Positions 1 through 9,600 of a stretch of 41,798 bases of DNA are shown here, one piece after another. A program made the position numbers and the translations under genes. This DNA is from Zygnema cylindricum (Eukaryota > Streptophyta > Zygnematophyceae > Zygnematales > Zygnemataceae): positions 178,946-220,743 of the forward strand of contig JBBHKE010001120.1 of NCBI GenBank assembly GCA_037447655.1, written 5' to 3'. The notes beneath the pieces were generated by a model that was not told where the DNA came from, ran no database searches, and saw only the letters and a list, made by a program, of their open reading frames with translations. How positions within the stretch are numbered: the stretch's first letter is position 1; each line of letters begins with the position of its first letter.

Positions 1-186
1 GTAAAATAAAATGTATGATCGAAAAGATGAAATTGGTTTTTAGTCATCTAATACACTTTCTTAAATATAAAGGTATTCGCTTAAAGCTTCATGAAGGAAA
101 AAGGAAAAAAAAATGAAAATATATATAAATGTATTTGTTGTTTTTGAAAGGAGTTGAAAGTAAAGTAGACTAAAAAATAAGGGGAG

Positions 187-1363
187 TGTTGAAATTTAAG
201 TATTTTCTAGGTCTTGAGATTGTAAAATAAAAGGCAAAGAGTAGATACTGCTAGCTTGCCTCTAACTCTTCACTGAAGTCCCCACACTTGTCGCAGTCAC
301 TGAAGACTTGATGAGGAGTTAGATCCATGGCTGCCTAGGCTGTCCTCTTGGAAAATCTTGATAGAGTTACCTAAAAGGTTTAACGAACCCAAAAATTGAT
401 CCGGGTACCTACCAACCGTCAAACTACCCGTTAGCTGTAACCTATAAGTCTAGGATTGATGGTAGGATATTATAAGTTTGACAAATATATAATTTGTTAC
501 ACGTAGACTAGTTCATTTAACGGGAAATAGATACGTAATGCATAGATATAGTTTTGAATAATACAATGTACGGTTTAATGTATTATATGAAACGGATACC
601 GCGCATTGTTTTGAACGCGAAACAAATGCCGCGCGTATATTTTCAATGGCTATAGTTGTATCTGTTTTTTATCGGACAGCCACGATAGGCGCCGCGATCA
701 CAGAATATGTACTTTTGGCGTTTTACTTACATCGCCACGTCATGTGACACGTGGCGCGACAACATTGGATTGTGGCAACTCCGGAGATTACGGGAACAAA
801 TCCGGATATGACATGTGTCGACATTTTGGCCATGTCGTACGATGGCAGTACAGAAAGTACACCGACACATGTACTTTCTGTACGACACAGTAATTTGATT
901 GGTGCTGTACGTCAGTAGATAAAATTTTAGAGAGAGATAGGACTTAGAAAATTTAGTAGGTAGCAGCCTCTCTCCGAGAGAGCTCCTATACAAAATGTCA
1001 TCTTTGACCATTCATAACTATCAATTTACTCGACCATTTTCAGTGATTCTTTTTGCTGCGGACTCATAGGAGTCCAAGCTACATAGGAGTGCAGTCCGTC
1101 AGAGTATTTGCATACCAGGGTGGCTGCATTTATAAGGGAAATTCAAAGTGGGTGAATGTGTCCAAAACTCATATTCTAACTTTGCATTTTGTGGTGGAAC
1201 TGAGCACACGAAAAGTCTTATTTCACATAGGTGAAGCTATAATGGGTTTCTAATTGTCAAGGGGTCAGTCATTTGGGTTTATATCAACTTGGAGTCGGCA
1301 CTATCTAGATAAGCTTCTTTTGGATGTGTGATTTCTGTGGGTAATGGAGCACACAGAGTTTCA
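187..1363 (+). repeat. 3' LTR, copia family C
   Basis: The LTR starts TGTTGAAATT right after the polypurine tract and ends GAGTTTCA, about 1177 bp. Start and end match the paired LTRs of the complete element at 33054-34221 and 36157-37321. The ORFs inside it are chance ORFs. It shows the shared promoter plan: tRNA-like segment near 385-460 (minus sense), G-box CACGTG at 748-753, GTAC palindromes at 848-860 and 871-883, inverted CCAAT at 898-902, TATA-like site near 987, hairpin at 1060-1075. Confidence 0.85.
848..1075 (+). promoter_or_regulatory. LTR core promoter with GTAC dyads and R-region hairpin
   Basis: GTACAGAAAGTAC (848-860) and its exact reverse complement GTACTTTCTGTAC (871-883) form a 13-bp inverted repeat around a 10-nt spacer. 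ATTGG, an inverted CCAAT box, follows at 898-902. A TATA-like 'tatacaaaa' lies near 987. GTGATTCTTTTTGC (1043-1056) and a 6-bp-stem hairpin GGACTC-ATAG-GAGTCC (1060-1075) follow, probably in the transcribed R region. The same order recurs in the other copia LTRs. The functional roles are inferred from position and conservation. Confidence 0.6.
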
Positions 1364-2681
1364 TGTCCCACATAGCGAGAACAAGTTTTTCCAAAAGTGG
1401 CTAACGAACTTCTTGTCTCTCTCACTGACGATCTACTTTGAGAGTCTATGATGGTGGAACACTTTCCGAAAGAAGAGTTCTGCGATATCTCGAGTAATGG
1501 TTGTGGTCTTTGTAGGCAAAAAATGAGCCATATTGGTAAGGTAGTCGATGACGACGAAAATATTGAATTGTAGCCTTCTGTAGTCAACGGAAAGGCGATA
1601 GTTAAATCCATTGAGATGGCCTCCAAAGGAGTGGATGGTGTCAAAAGCGGTTGCAAGAGTCCTTCATGACCAAGATCCGATTTGTTTATGTTAGAAGAGT
1701 CACAAGTTTTGACGTACTCGGCAATGTCTTTGGTTATATGGGCCAGTAGTACAACTCAACCAATTGTGCAGTTTTTTTGTCTCTCCTTAAGTGTTCGCTG
1801 ACTTGTTATTCATGACACATTGAGAGGATTGTTTCCCGTAACTCTTGATTGGTCGGAAGGTAAAATTGGGTTGTCTAACTCGGTTTGTACCGCCACATAC
1901 TGTTGGCAGTCTTAACTAGGATTTCTTCCTAACCAGCTCCATGATTGTGTCTTCTTCCTGGTAGGCAGCTTTTATTCTGTTTAACCATTGCTAGTTAACC
2001 TGCACCGTATTTATCACCGCGTTGACTTTGTGGTCCTGATTCTTGTCGGCCACTTCAATACTCGCCTCCTTCGTATTATCGTTGAGGTCATGCGTTGGCT
2101 GCGATTTTGACTTCTCCGGGGCACCATCGCTGCGATCCTCCAGTGGCTGTGGTAAAGGCTCCTTTGTTGGTTCAGCAACGCATGGCCTTCTTGACAGAGC
2201 GTCAGCAGGGTTCGTCTTGCTTGTCTTGTACTCTATTGTTAGCTCTGGTTCAAAGGTATGTAGGAAGGTCATCCACCCTGCTTGCTTCTTCGAAAATTTA
2301 GGCTACGTTTGCAGATAATATAACGCATGATGGTTGATGATCATAGTGACTTGCTTCCCCTGGATATAACACTTCCAAAACTCCAACACATTCATGATAA
2401 CTATGGTTTCATTTTCATGAGTTGCCCTGTTGAGTTCCGCTGCCTTCAATTTTCGGCTGTCGTAGGCGATAGGTTGAAGACCTTTTCCATGGTTTGCATA
2501 AGGATTTCTCTAGCAGCTGTATCAATGGCGTTGGTGATCATTGTCTAAGGTAAAGCTCGGTCGGGGACAGGTAACACACGAGCAGTAACCAACCGCTTCC
2601 TCATTTCATTAAAGGTTGCCTCATGCGATTGCTTCCACTTGTAAGGCACATCATTTTTGAGCAGCTCTGTGAGGGGTGTAG
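1364..2681 (-). pseudogene. Ty3/gypsy family 2 pol relic (RT tail, RNase H, integrase)
   Basis: Read on the minus strand from about 2680, broken frames give an RT/RNase H connection resembling 'YKWKQSHEATFNEMRKRL'. The RNase H end follows near 2270-2190 (LTIEYKTSKTNPADALSRRP, the usual gypsy tail). A degenerate HHCC integrase zinc-binding region lies around 1960-1700. The integrase core follows, with ISMDLTIAFP and IDYLTNMAHFLP near 1640-1510. Frameshifts and stops interrupt it throughout, so it is dead. It is a different family from the DNMT gypsy. It is bounded by the copia C LTR on the left and a family B LTR fragment on the right. No LTR of its own is visible. Confidence 0.75.
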
Positions 2682-3107
2682 TGCAATTCTATGTCCTCCA
2701 TTGGAACCACAGATTACAAGAAGCCTCTAGATAGTATTTAACTAACCCACTTCAAGCCACAACCACTGCTGTCTAGGAAGGCAAAATGACAGTTTGATTG
2801 CACCTTTGTGCAGCTTGACTCCCCTGAGTGTGTAGCAAAAATAATCACTGAAAACGGCCAACCAACCGATAAGTTATAGGGCACTTAAAATGCCAATTTG
2901 TACAAACTCTCAAAGGGAGAGGTGACTACCTACCAAAATTTTCTAAGTCCTGATTCCCTCTAATTACTTCTATCTACTGAAGTATGGACCAATCAGATTA
3001 CTGTAGCGTACCAAAAAGTACTATTGTCAGTGTACCTTTTGTACAACATATGTATGACAAGAATATTAAGTGGAAGCGTGTCCGTTTTTCACTCGTCCGT
3101 ACGTTCC
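2682..3107 (-). repeat. copia family B LTR fragment (promoter to U5)
   Basis: On the minus strand this ends AATTGCA, like the solo LTR at 16832-17870, and matches it through the outer part, including the hairpin region (2817-2830), the CCAAT box near 2990 and the GTAC-rich promoter near 3005-3050. The match stops at about 3107, where repeat unit E begins, so the upstream U3 half is missing. Confidence 0.75.
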
Positions 3108-3890
3108 TCATGCAATCACATGTAGAAAGGAAGGGTTTTAATCCGTAGGTTATAGATTTTGTAACGTAGGGCATAGGATTTCGGCCTCCTATTGGCTGAA
3201 TCCAAACTAGACGCAAATACTTACATATCACGCTGTACTCTGATTGGCTTGTTTTCGCTAGGCGTAGTTTTTGTTACTTAGTTCATTTCGGATCATTTCG
3301 TGCACACAATTTTCGAGTGCAAGAATTATCCATTTTATTTATTTTCAGTATTGAGGATTTTCTGCAACCATCTTTTTATTTGTAAAATTGTGCGGACAGC
3401 TTAGAGGCAATTTTCTGCCTTTGCGTAAAGCGTCTAGTTTTCCATTACATTATCAAGATCTTGTAAAGCCTTACATATTAATCTATATGGCTTCGGCCAA
3501 GACCTACACAGTTTCCCTTCACTTTTCTCGTCCTTTTGAGTGGATTTCGACCGCGATCTCACAACACAAACTTCATTTCCCGGCTGTGGCTGAACTTTAA
3601 TTAGTGTGGAAGTTGCATGTTGGGATTAATGATTTGTTGTTTTTATTTCTTGTGATTGTGTATTTATTTCTATTTGGCTTATGCGCATCTTTTGAGTTTG
3701 GCTATCTCAAACCTCATAAGTGTCGGGCATATTGTCATTTTCAGTTTTTTTTTATGTTTCTCGGTTGTTTATGCATTGATTTATTTTATTTAAATATAAA
3801 TTCAGATTATCCTTGATAAGATAACTCCTGCAAGGAATATAAATAGACTGTGGGGCCTAGTGGTCATCCATCGGCTTAGTATTCCTGCAC
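3108..3890 (+). repeat. repeat unit E, copy 1 (possible gypsy LTR)
   Basis: About 780 bp repeated in direct orientation at about 25824-26606, with only scattered substitutions. Weaker similarity continues some 40-50 bp past the right end. A TATA box (TATAAATAG, 3838-3846) lies near the 3' end, as in an LTR promoter. The two copies flank the whole block of DNMT gypsy material in the same orientation as its plus-strand parts, so E may be its LTR. The two 70-codon ORFs inside differ between copies almost only by amino-acid-changing substitutions, so they look non-coding. Confidence 0.6.
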
Positions 3891-4769
3891 TCAAAAATTG
3901 TCGTATTTTCTTTTATCGCTTGTTGGGTTTTATTTCATTTTCGGTTTTCTATTTATTTAAAGAAAAACAAAAACAAAAATATATATTTATAGATACATTT
4001 CTACAAAATCTATAACTAGCTTTACATATATAATTACGATTTGCTTGTTAGTTGACGTTTTACCTTATTAGCCAATTTTCGGCCAACTATATACTACGCT
4101 AACTTAAGTATTTGGTTTTTGTTTCCTCCATTTTCTTTGTTATATAAGGGGCATCGTTTGCTCACATTGAGTTATACTTCACTAAAGAGTGGAGTTAGTG
4201 GAGCGGATCCGTTCTTAGGAGCACTGCAAAACTTCGGTTGTAGCAAACAACCGCAGTTCACCCTTGGCAATCACCAGATTGCTAAGAGTGGTATGTAAGT
4301 ATCACGATGCCTTGCGGGTACAGGCGTATGCTAAGGTAGTCGGTTGATCATATAGAGGGATCGAGTTTGGAGTGGATTAGTGTTAATCCACTTGTATTGA
4401 GTATTGCATTTGTCCTGCTTTCCTTGCTTGCTATCTGGCACTGAGTGGCCTAGGCTGAGTTTGCTTTGCCCGGAGTGGGATTTCTTCCATAGATCTTGCC
4501 GTTGGAGGCATTGGTTAGCTCTTTTGTGGATTGTGCCGCTTTAGATATGCACTTGGGAGTGCTTGGATAGTAAGTTATTTGTCTTTATAGATCTGGCCCT
4601 TCGGCCTTGTCCCCTTGTTTGCAGGGTAGAAGGTTTTGGTAATACGGCTTCTTGATAGATCTGGCCATCGAGGCCCTGTTAGAGATTGATTGGCTGATTG
4701 GACAAGAGAGTGGTGTGGCCTGGCATTTGAAACATATCGGTTAGATCGATTTTTTTATCTGGTCATCAT
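3891..4769 (+). other. AT-rich leader between repeat E and gag
   Basis: No credible ORF. There is a second TATA-like motif (gttatataagg, about 4139). A sequence near 4290 (gagtggtatgtaag) faintly resembles a tRNA-Met primer-binding site. Three short repeats of the form 'atagatctggcc' occur near 4490, 4578 and 4652; the last two carry GGCC-N4/5-GGCC mini-hairpins. It probably contains the rest of an LTR and the 5' untranslated leader of the gag that follows. No LTR end can be fixed. Confidence 0.4.
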
Positions 4770-6335
4770 TTGTTCTTATCATTTTTTAATCCCACCAATT
4801 GGGATAATCTTGATTATCTTGTCGCAACCACCCGATCGTCGGCCTCGTTTAGGCCCACGGAATTCGGACCATCAGATTTATCTAGTTTTTTGGACCATCC
4901 TTTCCTAAATATCCCGGGTCAAATTTCCCCTTCGGTTCAATCTACTCTCACCTCAGTATCTTCCTTATCATCAGTGTCTTCCACATTTTTCGTAGAGGAA
5001 TTTGACCACGATTCCCTTGACGAGTCGGATTCCAATTCATAATCTTTTTGGTTTCCACAAATTACAAATTCGTTATCATCCCCAAGCATTCCATTATTGG
5101 AAATGGCTTCCACATCCGAGAGAGGGGGTTGCCTTCATTTCTGTTTTTCAGGAATAAAGGAAACCATGACTTTATCGCATTTTTGAATGTTATTCGATAC
5201 CGAAATGCGTGATCTTGCATTTTGATACCAAGATCGGTTTGACCTACGGGTCGCTTTCTCTCTTTTAGGTCGTTACCTTCGCGGTTCAGCCCTTACTCTT
5301 TATTCCCGCAAGTATGATTCTGTACTTGCGATAACGCAGTTTTCTCCATCGTTCGCTGGGAGTCCGGCTATTATAGGACAACCAGAAATTCTTTATCAAC
5401 CGGCTATCCCAGAAGTCCTTGATCTCAACGGCGATGTTATTACGGCAGCAGTTGCAGAAATACCGCAACAGTTTGCTATAGCCGCACGTGCTGGAATTCC
5501 AGCACGACCAACGATGACGATCCCTATATTGGATCCGCTCTCTGTCATATAGGAAATGTTGCAAGCGGAATACCGTATGCAAAACCTTGACCAAGTTCGT
5601 GAGTTAATGAAATTCGAACGGAAGTCAGGAGAGACCGCCCCTGCCATGCGTGCTCGTATGGAAGCTCTTCGTGAAGCATTGTTGGACTTAATGTCGGATG
5701 CTAAAGCTATCCAGAAATTTGTTGGACAGTTTCCGAGTCAGTCTAAGAAATTTATCTAGAGTCACTTGACTCAAACGTACTGCTTGAAGTTCACTTTCGA
5801 CCAAGCCGCCCGGCATGCCGTGGAATACGAAATGCAAAATTGTTGGTGGGAAGCCCATGACCGTCCTAAAGCGGTCCCGAAAGAACCGATTGTTCCACCA
5901 TGGAACAATCCTCGTCCTAACAACCGGCCTCCTAAAGTTCCAGCCATGGGAACCCCACCTGTTGCTCCCGAAAACCGTTTATGTTTCTGATGTGGGAAGA
6001 CAAGGCATGATGCCCGAATGTGTCTAGACAAAAGTGTTACCTGAACACATTGCAAGCAAACCGGACACTACGTCCAACTTTGTAATATAAGAACCCGGAA
6101 TTTTCCTATCAGAACCAAATTAAAAATGGTGGCATTCCCGCTCGATCCGCAAAACCGGTTCAACCGATTTAAGAACTGGAGAAGGACACCACTTCACCTA
6201 GGGTATCTCGAAGAGAAAGAGAGAGCGTTTAGGAATGCAAGAGCAAATGGCGGCTATGATGAAGGAACAATTCGCAGCCTTCATGACTCAAATGAAACCA
6301 CAATTTACCGGCATGGCTCGCACGGAATCCGCGAA
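4770..6335 (+). pseudogene. Gag of the DNMT-carrying gypsy element, decayed
   Basis: A serine-rich N-terminal ORF (4770-5042) is followed by a retrotransposon-gag-like stretch (YQDRFDLRVAFSLLGRYLRG near 5230-5290), then a helical segment (5556-5759: MLQAEYRMQNLDQVRELMKF...). A proline-rich linker comes next, then two CCHC zinc knuckles near 5983-6085: CF*CGKTRHDARMC with an in-frame stop inside the knuckle, and THCKQTGHYVQLC with the first Cys position disrupted. A glutamine/methionine-rich linker (near 6180-6330) matches the sequence upstream of protease at 11990-12140, which ties this gag to the DNMT gypsy. At least five in-frame stops make it non-functional. It breaks off at about 6330, exactly where the inverted arm begins. 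Confidence 0.7.
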
Positions 6336-6600
6336 ATAATCAAATCCACCGTCGGCGGAAATCGCGAAAAATATACATAGTACGGTAGGACCGCGGGTAC
6401 GGTCCAAATCATCATCCCGGAAATTACGGAGAATGTAGGTCGTACGGTACACGTCGTACAGTTTGCGAAACCCAATTAACACCCAATTCAAATTAGTGTA
6501 GCGGCTGCCTATCTTAATGCCTAAATATAAACAACTAAAATGTCCGACGACATGCGGCATGACATAGATCATAAACTCTGTATCCTTTTACATCCTCAAC
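6336..6600. other. non-coding flank of copia A, no gene seen
   Basis: The sequence is rich in CG and GTAC/CGTACG words and has no ORF of note. It is repeated in reverse in the right arm at about 25210-25442. It replaces the RT half expected downstream of the copia A integrase, so it marks an old deletion or insertion junction. Confidence 0.5.
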
Positions 6601-7699
6601 ATATCTTAATTAGTACCCATGTTTTCCTTTACGATATAGCTTCGAATTAGACCGATTTGTATCTAGACCGAACACTTGACTGTCGAAAACCTTTAAGTGA
6701 GATATGTCTGGTTTTCGGCTGGTCCATCTCTTATAAGGTGTTTGGCCTTTTACAGTTGAAGTAAGAACTCTATTTTTGAAGTAATTAGCACAATTCATTG
6801 CTTCGGCCGAAAACCTTTTTCCTATCTTCTTATCCGACAACATACTTAAAGCACTATCACTTAGTGTTCTATTTAATCTTTCAGCTACCCTATTCTGTTC
6901 TGGGTTTTCTGGAACTATCTTTTGGTGTTGGACTCCATCTTCCCTCACAAAATCCTCAAATTGGTTAGAGGTGTACTCTCCACGATTGTCACTCCTTACT
7001 CTCTTGATTGGGGTTTCATGGAGTTTTTCACTCCATGTTTTATATTGTCTAAAACATTCCTGAGCATCTGACTTATTTTTCAAAAAATACACCCTAGAAT
7101 ACCGAGACCAATCATCAGTGATAGCCGTCATAAATCTCTCCCCCCCGGGTGAAGGCACTTTGGCTTGTCCCCAAATATCTGTGTGTACTAAATCTAGAAT
7201 CTTTTCTCCATGATTGGTGGTTGTTTTTGGGAAGGGTAACCTGTGTGGTGTACCTTGAGCACATCCACTACAATCACTTAGAATCTCACTCTCACCAAAC
7301 TAAATCCCTTCTACTTCTCCCATCTTTTTCATCTCTCTTAAATTATCTAGATTCACATGTTTTAGCCTCTTATGCCACCAAATTATATCATGAATACCAA
7401 CATAATAAATTTTCTTTTTTTCATTGCTTAAAATCAACCTAAACATCCCTTGGCTTCCTTTTTCAACAGTGAAATAAACTTCCTCCTTAAAACTAGCAGT
7501 AAAGACTCATTTCCTAGTGTTAGTATCAAAACCCTTATCATCTAATACAGATGTAGAGATGAGGTTTTTGTTCAGCTGTGGAATAAACATACATCAAAGA
7601 ATGTAACTATGGATGTCTTTCCTTCTACTAACAATTTCAGATCTACCGATCATACAAGAGTAGTAGTGAATCTCCTCTCATCCCCGTACTCTATCTCTA
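6600..7699 (-). pseudogene. copia A pol fragment (protease part, GAG-pre-integrase, integrase)
   Basis: A 182-codon ORF (7158-6610) holds most of the copia integrase core: ITDDWSRYSRVYFLKNKS, RSDNRGEYTSNQFEDF and NRVAERLN with the catalytic-type Asp and Glu. The conserved SHLKVFDSQVFGLD segment follows. Upstream, 7300-7560 encodes in broken frames the GAG-pre-integrase HHCC region and the late protease region. Gag and the first half of protease are missing: the LTR at 7700 abuts mid-protease sequence. RT and RNase H are also absent. The same truncated structure recurs at 24071-25235. Confidence 0.8.
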
Positions 7700-8235
7700 T
7701 GAAATTCTGTGGTCTCCATTAACCCACAGAATGAACAGCATATGTAAAGCCTCTAGGATAATATTTGACCTTTTCACTTTCCCACTGAATAAGTGCTGCC
7801 CAGGCACACAAATATTTTGACCACCCTCTACCCTGTGAGGACAAGATTCCCCTGAGTGAAATGCAAAATGAATGACGGAATTTGCTCCCCTGAGCAGTAA
7901 GTTAGGCTGGCCAAAGATGGCTTATAAATACAAAAGTTCATTTGGAGAGAGGCGCCTCAAACACGCTAAGTCCCTTAACTCCTCACAACTACTTACTACT
8001 ATACTTTTGGCCAATCAAAAGAGTGTATAGTACAAGAAGGTACGGTGGCCGATTGTACTTCTTGTACGACTATTGTACAACATGGCCTTCTAGTTGACAC
8101 TTGTCAACATGGGAGTCATCGTTCCTCATCCCATCCTTTACGGTGTCCAATTATGTGGTGCCACATGGAACAATGCGCCGCTATGTTCGAAAGTTGCCAA
8201 ATATTCATTCGGGTTTGGCGAGGGCGACGACGTCC
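7700..8235 (-). repeat. copia A LTR, 5'-truncated (left arm)
   Basis: On the minus strand the LTR ends CACAGAATTTCA at 7700 and runs back through twin hairpins (TGCTC-AGGG-GAGCA at 7883-7896 and a degenerate partner near 7850), a CCAAT box near 8010 and GTAC palindromes at about 8027-8085. The U3 beginning (TGTTGAAATT) is absent. Promoter-distal U3, with a degenerate G-box near 8160, runs straight into gypsy integrase sequence, so the left limit of the gypsy is uncertain by about 100 bp. Confidence 0.7.
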
Positions 8236-9600
8236 GTCTGATCATATATTCTTGGAGTGCTCTTGAAAAGTCCGTGTGTCCACTCCTCGTAATCCCAACA
8301 TTTCGTTCGGATCCACCTCGATGATGCGTAGGATGTGTGCAGAAACATCAGTGTCCAAAGTGTCTAAAGATTGCCTGCGAAGATAAACATAGTCTCCCAC
8401 CCGATAGGGCTACTACTGCGGCCTGAACTGCCGCTTCGAGTGGTGGCAAACCGAAGTGTGTCCTGATGCTGGGCAATATGCAGGTTATCAAAAGCCATGG
8501 GCATTTCATGGGCAAAAAGCAACGCAGGACCAGTGAGTTTTTCCAAAAAAATTGTGTCAAACATCAGTGGAAGTGGAAAATTTGCAGCTTTTTGAATATT
8601 GCGACCGAGCAACGGTTGTTTTCCAAATAGAACATAATACGGGCTGAAATTTGCAAGACTTGACTGAACTGACATGCGATATCCCATAGTAATGTAGCCG
8701 AGGGACTCGTCCCAAACCAAAATGTGTTTCTCTAAGCAATGCTTACGCAAGGCACGCTTAAATGTCTAGACTGCCCGTTCTGTCAGGCCATTGGCTTGGG
8801 GATGATCGCGACTAGTACAAAGATGATCGATGAGAGCCTCATCAAGCATCTCTTGAAATTCTCCCCGAAATTCTGTACCTTGATCCGTAAGGACCTCGGC
8901 TGGGGCGCCGTATCTCATAAGGACATGTTCCTTAAAAGCTGCGGTGGTTATCTTAGCCGTCTTATGAGGCAATGCTACGACTTCTACCCACTTACTGAAA
9001 TTTTTGATCATAATCATGATATATTGTTTCCCTTTACGTGAGATGGGAAAAGGTCCGGCCAGATCGACCGACCAGCAATAGAATGAACCTCTAATAGGTA
9101 GAGGTTGGAGCGTAGTCTGCGGATTAGAGAAAGAAGTTTGGAGACGGTCACAGGTGGCACACTTGTGTAGAATAGCAACGACATCAGCTTGCATTCCTAA
9201 CCACCAATATCGTGCCTGAACTAGACTTAATGTTCGCTTGGTACCGTAGTGACCAAGCTCATTGTGAATCTGCTCAATGAGAGAAAGACGCTCGGTAGGC
9301 CGTGGAACATGCCTATGGCTTCCGTCTTCTAACAACCGAACTAAAGATCCTCTGAGCAAAAGGTAACTTTTAGCCCTCTTTTTCACTCTGTTTTCATCAT
9401 CAGAGGTAGTGCTAAACCAGAAAGTCTGGGAGGATAGGAAAAGAATGAGAAGCCCATCACGCCAAGGATCTGTGGCGGGACGGGGGTTCGGAATAGACGC
9501 CAGGCTGTATGTAAGATAAGAACCCATTGACATGACGGGAACATCGTCGTCATCGAAATCTTGTCGGACTCCGTTATCTGTCGTTCGGGGCAAAGGATTT
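8236..9600 (-). pseudogene. integrase of the DNMT gypsy (left arm)
   Basis: A 275-codon ORF (9593-8766) and a 128-codon ORF (8750-8364) cover the integrase. The HHCC zinc-binding domain is present (HNELGHYGTKRTLSLVQARYWW, then CATCDRLQ). The DDE core follows with CWSVDLAGPF, VLTDQGTEF and NGLTERAV. The C-terminal part has an HILVWDESLGYITMGYRM segment, LANFSPYYVLFG, and a VGDY-type patch near 8400. A frameshift lies between the two ORFs. This copy keeps the zinc-finger/core ORF open where the right-arm copy has a stop (near 22407). Confidence 0.85.

Larger units (their letters stand above)
1..1363 (+). mobile_element. 3' end of a family C copia element (internal tail plus 3' LTR)
   Basis: The first 186 bases are AT-rich with no ORF. 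They resemble the 3' internal end of the complete family C element on the minus strand (34222-34440), sharing a stretch around 'aatacactttcttaaa'. A polypurine tract (aaaataaggggag, about 174-186) sits directly before the LTR, which runs 187-1363. The rest of the element lies left of the window, so its target duplication cannot be checked. Confidence 0.75.

Noticed and set aside
727-1253. ORFs on both strands as small genes
   Set aside because: They lie within the copia C LTR, overlap its promoter modules, and change frame in the other LTR copies.
3388-3816. Two adjacent 70-codon ORFs, both repeated at 26103-26531, as a conserved small gene
   Set aside because: Differences between the copies are almost all amino-acid-changing, there is no recognisable motif, and they sit inside an LTR-like repeat.
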